Part shown: piece after piece, positions 32,018 to 41,541 of the stretch
How positions within the stretch are numbered: position 1 is the stretch's first letter
Layout of the letters: each line of letters starts with the position of its first letter
Source of the DNA: Guillardia theta CCMP2712
Taxonomy: Eukaryota; Cryptophyceae; Pyrenomonadales; Geminigeraceae
Reading direction: 5' to 3'
Assembly (NCBI RefSeq): GCF_000315625.1
Contig: NW_005434671.1
Location: forward strand, 124,001 to 188,000
DNA: 64,000 nucleotides
The notes under the pieces: generated by a model
What the model was told of the DNA's origin: nothing
The model's database searches: none
Seen by the model: the letters and a program-made list of their open reading frames with translations, nothing else
Position numbers and translations under genes: made by a program

Positions 32018-32744
32018 AGCGTATGCTCTCTTCTCACCTTCCTTTCTCCTCGTCCCCTCCCATTCCGCCTGCTCGCGGCATTTCTATTTGAGATGCGCCT
32101 CTTCATCTGCCGGCCCGCCTCGCTGACTGGTCTGCGACCCCAGCGCCAGGATGGCAGGTGCTATCCTCGCTGCTGCCTCGTTAGCGCTGCCTGACAGCAG
32201 CAGCGACTCTCGGATCGCATGCACCCCTTCCTGCCACCACCCGTCACTGCGAGCGAGCCACCGATGACGATGAGCTCACTTCGCTTCTGTTCAACGCTTG
32301 CAGGGCAATTCCTGGACAAGACTGTTTAGGATAGGTAAAGTTCGAGCTCTTCCCGCACCTTGAACGAGGCGAACAACTCCTGATTGTGGGAGGAGTTGTG
32401 AAGATTGTTCAGCTTGAAAGCTTTCAAGGTTTGGTCTGACGAAATTCAATGTGCGTACCGTTGGTGCATGCTGCAAGAAGCTTGTCCTTGCTCCCTGCCG
32501 TCCACCACTGTCTTGATAGTCAGATGCAGACACGACGGTATCGTGAAAGCACATGGACTACTCCTTGTCGACACTGAATCAGGCTCAACCGGAAGTGTAA
32601 GGCACCTTTGATGTGCTCTCCACTCTTGACGAAGTCAAAGCCCTGGGATTGTCTCAGTTATCGTCGCGACCCATCAGGTCACCTTGAACACAAGGTTACA
32701 TCTTGTCAATGCCATGGAGTAAATCTCAACAGCCTGACGTCAAT
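32018..32744 (-). other. Probable 5' coding region of the ABC-F gene, structure unresolved
   Basis: The stretch 32220-32087 is in frame with the ABC-F exon but separated from it by TAG at 32084-32086. Minus-strand frames at 32554-32291 end just upstream of a GTGAGC donor and may include a first exon. Nothing else is supported. Confidence 0.35.
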
Positions 32745-35148
32745 TCAGCTGGCATAAGCAGAATCAAACGCGAGTACCTCTTCAAACCTGCGCATCTTAG
32801 CCGCATGATCGCCTCGCCCCACGTGCTCCTCCAGCCATGGAAGCATCTCCTGTACGACGCTTTCTTCATAACTTCGCTGCACTTTCACCCTCGCTTCTTC
32901 AACCCGCTCAGCTCCATGCTCCGGTGAGATCTGTTGTAGGGATGAGAGAGCGCCCCAGCCTCCTACATGCACCTCTTGAAAGGCACTCGATGCTTGCTCC
33001 ACGCATCGCTTCGCTAACTCAAAATCCTTCTCTTGGACTGCCTGTGCTGCATCCTCCTTAGAACTTCTCACTCAACACACTTTCACACACACCAGCTCTG
33101 TCCAAGTACTCATCTCCCAGTTCCAACAAAGAGTTGATGTACGCAAAGTCCGACCGAACAATCATCTCCCTAGCACGAGAAGTGAGCACAGGAGTCTTCA
33201 TTCAGCCTCTTACCTGCAGACAAGGTCGTACTCTCTTGCTGTGCTCTTCACAAACAGATCCTTAGCTTCTTTGCTCCTCCTCTTGGAGTAAGCGTAATCA
33301 GCATCCGAAAACCTCCCCTCAGCCTCTGTCAGTGCAGAAAGAGCCTTGAGGTATGAGTTTAAGCTGTGTTGCATCTCAGCACATCTTTTGATCATTCCTT
33401 TCAGCTTTGCGTTTGCGCTCTGTGACCACACATCTCGCAGAAATTTCTTGTAGTGACTGACAAATTGATCACGACTTGTGATCTCTTGTGAGACCAAATC
33501 TTGCAACATCGGCTCATCAAAGTCCTTGGGAAAACTCATGAACAAAACAAAATGTAGAATGTCATCGTTGTTTTTCATGAGAACTTCAAAGAATTCCTTT
33601 GGGACAAAAGATGCCAAGACTTCTGCGAGGTCTCCAAACGGAGCAATCGTTTCTTTTGGCATCACGCAAACAGCAACCAGTCTCAGGACATCTGAGTTTG
33701 TATGTGCAGGTTCGCAGCTCGTCTTGAGGTCTTGCCTCGCGGTCTTGAGGGTTCGTTCTAGCTCTGCGACAGCAACATGTGCTTCTTGTCTTGTAAATTG
33801 AGAGCTGCGCAAGAACTCAACACGTTCAAACATGATCCTGCTTTGCTCGATCTTGTCCACGAAAGCGAACAGATGACTCGTTTTCATTCTCCGTGTGGAG
33901 ATAGAAGTTTTTCTTGCATCAACGAAGAATTGAACTTTAGAGTATCCGACCTGTTCTGCTATTCTAATCTGCAAGCTTTCACTTGAGGTGCTAAGCCTAT
34001 TCTCCGTCATGCGCACAGCCTTGTCAGCTAGTTCAAACTCATTCTCGTCCAAAATATTTTCATAAAAAGCATTCAGAACATCGAAATGTCGTTTGAAACT
34101 CAGTGAGATTTGATCCTGTAGACTTACAATCTTACAAATTGTTTCCAGATCTTCGAAAGCAGAAGCAAACTCTGAAATTGATATTGCATGTCGACCTCCT
34201 TTTGAGTGTCTTTGCAAGAAGTTCATCAATTCTTCTTTTCCCGGCAAGACATTGAACACAATCTTACACACATTTTCAAGCTCGCTTAGAGTCACTTTTA
34301 CTTGTTCTCCTCCGATGTGCGCTTGATCGAGGCAGCTTTGACATCTCCTCTTGGTTTCTTCATCGGGCTCAATACCATTGTACACTGACAGCTGTCTTTG
34401 AACTTTGGTCCAAGTCTGCTCCATGCTGGCATGAAGCTCCCACGCCCTCTGGAGTACTAGGAATGATTGGTCAAACGATTCCAAGATTTCCATTGAAATC
34501 GATTCTATTCTCTGATTGCACCCACTCATCTTGGCGTGCAGAGACTTCTCTGCTTGATCTAGCTCTGCATCGCTCTCTTCTACCGCGGGAGGCTCTAACT
34601 TCGTTTTACGCAGCCGCTTAGTAAAGCAGAAAGACAAGAGCAGATTCAAGCCTTTTTGCACATGTAATCGCTTCACCTTGACAGCAAACTACGAGTCAAG
34701 AACAAAGGTCTCACGTAGCATGGGATACCTCCTCAAGCGCTTCTTTATGCTTGTCGATCTCTGCACAAGCTTTCTCGTGCAGTTTCCATGTTTCTGCTCT
34801 GCTCTCTTCTCTCGTCATGAGACTTCGAAGAATCTTGCGGATGGCCGGGCCATGCGCGTACGTCAGGCTCCTGTTGCCCATGGCGTCGCGCGCGTTCACG
34901 TCTGCTCGTCTCGTCAGCAAGTACTCGACTACCGTGTCGTCTCCGCTCGTTGCGGCGTAGAAGAGAGACGTCCATCCCTCCCGGTTGCCTCGCGCCTGGC
35001 ACTGAGCGTCGATGTCGAACGGCCTGCCGTGCTGCTGGCGAAGCCAATCGCAACCCTCCCCCTCCAAGAGCCCTCGAACAGCATCGAGATCTCCGTTCTG
35101 ACAAGCGATGTGCTGCAGCAGTTTCAGTGCTGGGCAAGCAGCATGCAT
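32745..35148 (-). CDS. Ankyrin-repeat protein with long helical/coiled-coil tail
   Basis: The ATG at 35148 starts an exon with two or three ankyrin repeats (LQHIACQNGDLDAVRGLLEG, GWTSLFYAATSGDDTVVEYL, then ADVNARDAMGNRSLTYA), residues about 10-110. A 40-nt intron (GAG|GTATCC to CGTAG) leads in phase to the large exon (about 34690-33220), a 480-residue helical domain without recognised family motifs. Two more exons follow in phase (MIVRSDFAYINSLLELGDEY near 33170, then 33065-32745). Ankyrin repeats mediate protein binding, and the partner is unknown. An alternative upstream first exon (MELEGEQAWRAYMSE near 35220) was considered, but no phase-consistent junction was found. Confidence 0.65.
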
Positions 35149-35346
35149 CCTTCCTCCCTCTCACCACAGGGTCTTTCTCACTCATGTAAGCTCTCCACGC
35201 TTGCTCGCCTTCAAGCTCCATCGCGTTCGCCTCTCCCATTCCCTTCCCTTGCCCGGAACAAGGAGGTCCGGCCGGACTCACCGAATTCACTGGGGTAGGT
35301 TTTACTCTTTGTAGGGCGAGGAGAAGAGGGAGGGGAGTAGCAACAG

Positions 35347-36169
35347 ATGAAGCATCCTGTGTGCAAGACCTACGAAGAAGCCATGGAGGTGGTGAGATCA
35401 ACCGAGCATGAAGTGCTTGAGATGCACTCGCACTGTCTGTTTACTCTCAACAACATGACGTCTCTGTGCAATCGGCTGAAAACCAACAGGAACCTTGTCA
35501 TCCTTATCCTTGGAGGTCTCGGACTGGGAAGCTCAGCAGGAAAGGAACTCGGAGTAGCGCTGCGGACGCATCCTGTACTGCAAGAGCTGCACCTGCACAA
35601 CAACAAGCTCGGCTACGAGGGGGTTCAACTCTTGTCCGAAGCGCTCATCAGCAGCAAGGAGGTGAACGAGGCTCCCAACAGGCTGCTCAAGGTGCTTGTC
35701 CTCCGCAACAACGACATAGGAAGGCACTGCAGCAGCATGTGCAATCTCTGTCGCTTCGCTCCTGATTTCCCTTGCGCGCTCCTGCAAGTGACATGTCTGC
35801 AAGTGATCGACCTCAACGCCAACAGGATAGAAGTTCTCCCCCTCCAGCTGTCCCTCATGCCTAACGTGAGATGCTCCTGCCCCTTCAACTGCTCCTTCTT
35901 TCTCTAACTCTCAGCTCTCAGCTCCTTGCTCTCGATGTCCGAGGAAATCCTATCGCCAACGTTCCCATGGATGTGATGTTAACAGCAAGGAAAGGTGTGC
36001 ACCCTCTCCTCCTGTTCCGATGGCATGGCGAGTCAACATGACAAGGTGACAAGTGCTGGCAGGGCATCAGGCGGGTTGGCCGAGCTTGAAAGAGTGGATG
36101 AAGGAGGAGCTGCAGAAAGAAGCCTCGTCCTCTTCACCAGCAGGGTCGATCTTGAGCATGGACTACTAG
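35347..36169 (+). CDS. Leucine-rich-repeat protein
   Basis: Three exons. Exon 1 (35347 to about 35865) has LRRs with NNxLG consensus: LVILILGGLGLGSSAG, LQELHLHNNKLGYEGVQLL, LLKVLVLRNNDIGRH and LQVIDLNANRIEVLP. The intron from GTGAGA to CTCTCAG leads in phase to ALDVRGNPIANVPMDVMLTA. A second intron (GTGTGC to TGGCAG) leads to a short last exon (WPSLKEWMKEELQKE) ending TAG at 36167-36169. The RNI/LRR mixture suggests a protein-binding scaffold of about 225 residues. The gene starts 198 bp from the divergent ankyrin gene. Confidence 0.75.
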
Positions 36170-36427
36170 AAGGCACTAACAGAGAAGTTTTGCCTCACAA
36201 CTCCGAACAAGTATTTTATGGGGTACAGAAAGATGACAGAAGGTTTACAGAGCTGAAGAAGTCAAAACCGATGGATGGAGAGCACGGACGTATACGAGGA
36301 CGAGTCATGAAGCAGGGATACAAGAGATACGAAGCGACGAGAGTGTAAGGGTGCGAATCTTTCCACCCTTATTTCACACTTCTTACACTGACCTCGCCTG
36401 AAGCACATTCCTCCTCTACCTCGCACC

Positions 36428-36631
36428 ATGGCTCCCCTCCCTCCTCCTCGCTCTACCATCAAGATCGCACACGTGTCAGATTGGCTTCCCTCCTCACAGC
36501 TTCCGATCCTGTGCTCGTCGACTAGGCCAGGACCCAAGAACGGAGAAGCTCTGCTTCAAAGTGTGATGGCCGCGAGACGAAAAGCGACAAGGATCGGAGA
36601 GATGCCAGGAGATCAGAAGACGTCAGGATGA
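36428..36631 (+). CDS. Small protein of a new three-copy family, copy 1 (67 aa)
   Basis: It opens with M-A-P-L-P-P-P, then TIKIAHVSDW, and later has ALLQSVMAARR. Two other ORFs in this window (39991 and 41210) share this plan at the protein level. In the TIKIAHVS core, differences from copy 3 are silent third-position changes, which is the pattern of selection on a protein. No signal peptide, transmembrane segment or known domain is seen. IAHVSD recalls the first strand of GT4 glycosyltransferases, but nothing else of that fold is present. Function unknown. It could alternatively be a conserved exon of a larger gene, but each copy has its own ATG and stop. Confidence 0.6.
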   Translation: MAPLPPPRSTIKIAHVSDWLPSSQLPILCSSTRPGPKNGEALLQSVMAARRKATRIGEMPGDQKTSG

Positions 36632-37537
36632 GCTTTCTCGATCGAACACAATTGAAGCGGAATGTGTGTAAATATTTTTCTTGTGTAAAGTACAGGGATG
36701 CAATAAACGAGTCTAGCATTTAGTGAAAGATAGGATATCCGCACGTATCGAGTCTTGGGTGAGCCTCCCAAGCTTGTACGAAATTTCTTTATGTTTACCA
36801 TCTCGGACGACATCGAGACGGAGGACAGATCAGCAGATTAGATGCTCCAAGGCATTGAGATCAGCGCGCACAGCAGCATGGCTCATGACGTGCAAACATC
36901 TTTCGATCAAGCAAGGTACATCAATGAGTGTTGTCAGGCCGCTGTGACGTCACGGGTTCATGGGAACTTGATGATCGAAGAGTGTGCTGAACCTGCAGGA
37001 AGCAAGTCGCTCTCGGGTGAACTTGGAAGCTGCGTTTGCTTCGCCGTCACGGGCTGAACTCGTGCGGTGAAGGAGGGAGAGGAAGTGATAGAGGAGGAGG
37101 AAGAGGGAAACTGAAAATGACAATCAGCCGCTAGCTAGTCAAATCCGTCTTGACCGCCCCCTTGAACTTGGAAGGAAAGTTTCAAAGTTTGAATCGAACA
37201 ACTTCAGCAACAAACTTTTGAGCAAACCTGTGACTCGAAGTTTCTTCGGTTGAAATGAGCCGTTGCTTTGAAAGTCATGGATTGTGGCCTAAATTTGTAT
37301 TTAAAAATTGAATTTCAAAAGTAGAAAAACTTTTCCTGGAAAATTTGTACACAATCCCCCGAATAGTTGCCAAAAGTACCAAATCATCGCTGACCGGAAC
37401 CGCGACCGGTAAATTCGTTCCAACGGCCAAAATCTGGCGTTGACAAGAGTGAAGTGAAGAAGCGACGAGCAACGAGCAAGGAGATCAGGCACGTGGGTCA
37501 GAAGATCAAGCTCAAGTTAGACCATCAGCAGCGATTC
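36632..37537. other. Intergenic, nothing supported
   Basis: Short frames only. 37080-37110 is purine-rich. The last 200 bp would contain the promoter of the DM10 gene. Confidence 0.5.
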
Positions 37538-39654
37538 ATGTCTCGTACAGAAGTTCAGATCCCTAAGCTCCCGGGGTTTGGATTCTCCCATGTAAGTGCT
37601 CGTTGATCCTTGTCCTCACTTCCACTAATAATTTGCTGCAGCATGTTGGCAAAAGCGACTTCCGCAAGGCATCTCGTTTCGGATACAAGGATGGTCAGTG
37701 CATTTACACTCCGCGCGAGGAGCAAGAGCAAGCCAAGTTACTTGGCGATCGACCACTGACCAACACCCGACACCCTTTCGAAATGTCCTCGTCTGAGTGG
37801 ATGGCTAGCAAGAATCCTTTGCAATCAGAAAGTTCCTTCACCCCCAGATATGCTCTTCTCGACAAGAAGGTGCTGCGCTACTATGGTGTTTATGTGGATA
37901 CCGTTGATCCCTCTGTCATCGGAAGTGCTCCGCTTGATGCCCAGGTGAGAGACAACAACTTTGTGCATGAGTGCACCATTCTCTACTACCTCGAAGATGG
38001 CACCATGCAAGTCGGCGAGAAGAGGCAAGACAACAGCGGTATGATGCAGGGTCAAGTGGTGAAAAGAACGCACGTTCCCAAGCCCATTTACAATGAGGAA
38101 GGATGGATTCTTCCGAATCCCAATGAGGCTCCTAACGGCACAGCGAGCTTGCTCAACGATTCATCTTCAAGCCTGTCCTCGTTCTACACTCCTGATGACT
38201 TTGAGATTGGAGGAGAAATCAACATCTTTGGGAGGTTGTTCTACATCTTCGATTGTGATCAGTTCACCAGAGATTATCACGATCAAGTCTTGGGCCGCCC
38301 CATCGAACCGGCCGTAATCCATACAGCAAGGCAGAATGCCCCCAAGGACAAGTACATAGCGCATGTTACTAGGCAGAAGACGGCAAAGATGGAGCTCGCT
38401 CACCGTCATACAGCCTTTGCAGCCAGTGGAATCATCAAGGAGGAGGATCATGGGGCTTATCTCAAGTTCTTGCAGTGGGATACCAAGGTGCTCAGATTTT
38501 ATTGCGTGTGGGATGACAGACAGACCATGTACGGCGACCAAAGGAAGTTTGTGATTCGTTACTACTTAGCGAACGACACGATGGACATGGTGGAAGACAA
38601 AGTCGCCAACAGCGGGAGGGTGACGGGCAACTTCCTCAAGCGAGGCCGAGTGCCCAAGAAAACGCCAGCAAGCATTGTGGGGACGGGAGATGTCCACACG
38701 GGCGACTACTATACACCAGCTGACCTGATGGTGGGAGATACCATCACCATCTACAACAGGTCTGCAGCAGGAGGTGGTGCTGCTCTAGTGCTGATTGTGA
38801 TACGTAATTTGCAGGATCTTCTTCATCTATGGCTGTGATGAGTTCACAAGGAGATATTACGCACAAAACTTTGGGATTTCAGACATGCCCGAGTATGACG
38901 TCGAGCACGAGCAGCAGCCTCAGGCCATCGTTAGAGCGCCAGTTCCTCCATACACAGGTCCTCTCGTCCTGATGCTTCTTGTTGTCTCATGAAGTAGCTT
39001 GTAGGGTTTGGAACGCAGGAAGACTCTTTCGGCTCTGTTCTCTACCTGGTACCAAAACCGCCGCACAAGTCGTTCCAGAAGATGTTGGATGTAACATCGC
39101 TGTCATGTGAAACGAGCTGAGCTAATCAAGCATGTCAGAATGAGAAGAAGCGATTGAGGTTTCGAGCGAGGTTGGCAAAGCCCAAGGACTCGCTGGACGA
39201 GCAGAGGAGGTTTATCATCACCTACTTCATGGTGCAGACTCGTGCATGACTGGAGGGAGTCTGATAATCGATTCCAGGGGGATGATTCCATCTCTGTCTA
39301 TGAGGAGACGATCAACAACAGCGGGAGGGTAGGAGGTAAGAAAGACCTCTCCTGTTCTCTCGTCTTCTGCAACCAACTCATCTACATCCACTACAGGCAA
39401 GTTCCTTGAGAGAAGCAAGATAGCCAAGCCTGATCCCGAGCTCGGCTCATCCAACCTGGAATACTACGAGATTCAGGTTCCTGTCACGGCAGAGCTTGTA
39501 TGATTTCTTTGTCTCAACTCGTCGGCAGGACATGATTATCGACACCGTCGTGACCTTTAACTGCCATGAGTTCTACCTGATGGAGATTGACGAGTACAGC
39601 CGCAAGATCTTGTTGAAAATGTTTCCGGGGCGAGAGGACTTGGTGAAGAAGTAG
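37538..39654 (+). CDS. Triple DM10-domain axonemal protein, EFHC1/EFHC2/Rib72-like
   Basis: EFHC proteins are microtubule inner proteins of axonemal doublets. Exon 1 (37538-37591) encodes LPGFGFSH before GTAAGT. The next exon begins after TTTGCTGCAG near 37643 and runs to about 38760. Three DM10 repeats are present: first KKVLRYYGVYVD, CTILYYLEDGTMQV, VVKRTHVPKP and FGRLFYIFDCDQFTRDYH; second TKVLRFYCVWDD, FVIRYYLANDTMDM, FLKRGRVPKK and IFFIYGCDEFTRRYY across an intron; third KRLRFRARL, RRFIITYFM, ISVYEETINNSGRVGG, FLERSKIAKP and FNCHEFYLMEIDEYSR. It ends at TAG 39652-39654 straight after the third DM10. The C-terminal EF-hand of human EFHC1 is absent. Confidence 0.9.
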
Positions 39655-39990
39655 ATCATGGCTTAACAAGACTGACTCACGATGAATGAAATGTGCACTC
39701 CGAATCCCTGAAACTTGGATTGCCCAATCATGATAACTGAAGGTTCCAAGTTTTTTCCAAGAGTATGCCACTCATGACGTTTTTCACCGTGTCACTGAGC
39801 CCCGGGCCGCACCGGCCGGCCCGGTCGGACTGAAGAGTCTTTAAGAAGCCGCAACTAAGGCTCATGCCGAAAAAGGCAAACCTTTAAAATATTTTTTGAT
39901 TAAAATGATTTTAGATATCTCCCTGGATCGAGCAAAGATGCTCGCGCTGCTTGAGGGACTGACTCTTGCGACCCCCCCGCTCCTGCCGCC
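39655..39990. other. Intergenic with a short GC-rich islet
   Basis: 39798-39835 has CCCCGGGCCGCACCGGCCGGCCCGGTCGG, followed by an AT-rich tail (TTTAAAATATTTTTTGATTAAAATG). No gene is supported before copy 2 of the small-protein family. Confidence 0.45.
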
Positions 39991-40203
39991 ATGTCGCCTC
40001 TCCCTCCTCCTGGCTTCACCATCAAGATCGCTCATGTCTCCACCTGGTCTCTTCCTTCGTCTACTCCCAGCTCAAATTCGTGGACCAGGCCTGAGTCGAG
40101 AAACGACGTTCTGCTTCAGAATGTGATGATAGCTAGGAGGATGACAATGTCAAGCCTGGAAGGAATCAGCGTAGACGGTGTAAATCAGATCGAGGTAATA
40201 TGA
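39991..40203 (+). CDS. Small protein of the three-copy family, copy 2 (70 aa)
   Basis: Begins M-S-P-L-P-P-P, then TIKIAHVSTW, and has VLLQNVMIARR in its second half. The ATG sits in GCCGCCATG, as in copy 3. Relative to copies 1 and 3 the central 15 residues and the C-terminus vary while both cores persist. No known domain is seen. Function unknown. Confidence 0.6.
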   Translation: MSPLPPPGFTIKIAHVSTWSLPSSTPSSNSWTRPESRNDVLLQNVMIARRMTMSSLEGISVDGVNQIEVI

Positions 40204-41209
40204 TGATCATGATGATGATGAACCAGGTGGGGTGTAAATTGCTAAAGAAAGTACTTCTTGTCCAGACCATGTGTATATAAATAGAGTTCTCCTGAGAACG
40301 ATGTGTGATGTGCGCGACCAAAGAAGAAAATCATTTGCTTGACAACGCGACAATAATGATCAGATGCGGCAATGCATGATCAAACGATGTCGTCGGCGGC
40401 GGAAGCAGCAGCAGCCATCCCATCCCAATCATCTCCTGAAAGGCGAGCATCCTGCTGTGGCGAAGAAAATCAAGGTTTTCCTCCAACAAGATCAAGCTCC
40501 TAGCACGAGCTCCAGGTCCGTCGTCGTCATAAATGTAATTAACATTACCACCATCACCACCATCACCATCATCACCACCATCGTCTTCAACACCCCCTCT
40601 TAGCCACCACCATCAATGACAACTACAGCAGACGCAGAAGCAGCAACAAGATCAAGCAAGCAACGTGAACAAAAACAACAATGACGGAAGAAGGGAGGAG
40701 GCACGAACGACGAGATGATGATGAGATAGATAAAAAATAGGAAGTGCTGTGATAGTTGCCAGCTTTTGCTGTTCTTGTATCATCATTGAATATAGATGAC
40801 GATTCATCATTGTAACATTGATCACAGCTGAACAAAGATCGTGCAACTGATAAAACTCCCGACAGAGAAAGACATTCTGTACCATTCATGGAATTTGTCA
40901 CTGTCTCCATTCTCATCTCGGTTCACGATCAAGGGCGAGCGATCTGAATGTCGGAACGAGGAGGAGGCGACCGCGACAAGGCGGGGGTGGTCACAAGAAA
41001 AAAAAAAGAACAAAAGCTGAAAGAAAGAATATCCTTCGTTTGCAAGCGCTGCAGTTTTCGAGCGTTTGGTATCTCAGGAGTCATTGTTCTCGCGGAAGCT
41101 CATGAGTCAGATGTTTAACCCTTGCAACAAGTCGGGGCTCGGGGTGCGCATCTTTTACAAGTGCTTTATTGTTGTCCTTGTGTGTGCCCTTGGCTGCTCG
41201 CCGGCCGCC
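40204..41209. other. Intergenic with low-complexity DNA
   Basis: It contains GATGAT repeats (40202-40222), a CACCAT/CATCAC microsatellite (40546-40583) and A-rich tracts (40993-41015). An open frame across the microsatellite is rejected as low-complexity. Confidence 0.5.
40546..40583 (+). repeat. CAC/CAT trinucleotide microsatellite
   Basis: Imperfect tandem CAC and CAT triplets. Confidence 0.8.
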
Positions 41210-41404
41210 ATGTCGCCTCTCCCTCCTCCTCGCCTCACCATCAAGATCGCTCATGTCTCCGAATGGTCGCCTGCTTCATCACTCACGACCAAGTCTGCAT
41301 TCCACAACGGGGGAGCTCTGCTTTGGAACGTCATGGAGGCGACGAACAAGATGCAACAGAAATGTAGAATTGCAGCACAAGAGAGAAAGACAACGGCGCG
41401 ATGA
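41210..41404 (+). CDS. Small protein of the three-copy family, copy 3 (64 aa)
   Basis: Begins M-S-P-L-P-P-P-R, then TIKIAHVSEW, with GALLWNVMEA in the second half. Its first 55 bases are nearly identical to copy 2, while copy 1 differs mostly at silent positions. The frame extends 48 codons upstream through another ATG (41066), but only the part from 41210 is shared by the three copies, and the upstream part is hydrophobic and variable. Confidence 0.6.
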   Translation: MSPLPPPRLTIKIAHVSEWSPASSLTTKSAFHNGGALLWNVMEATNKMQQKCRIAAQERKTTAR

Positions 41405-41541
41405 AGAACGACAGGACAGGGCTTACATGAGGTAGAAGAGGTGTGAGTTAAGCTCGGTGTACAGTAGAACAATCATAATAACAATACATAGTCGACATGC
41501 TACATCTGAGGTGCATCTATTTGCCTGGTCCACGGATCCAA

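Noticed and set aside
34745-35401. 218-residue minus-strand ORF overlapping the ankyrin exon
   Set aside because: It is Arg-rich and out of frame with the ankyrin repeats, which have clear family motifs in the other frame.
40364-40603. 79-residue ORF with Thr/Ile repeats
   Set aside because: It is mostly microsatellite translation, with no conserved motif or splice context.
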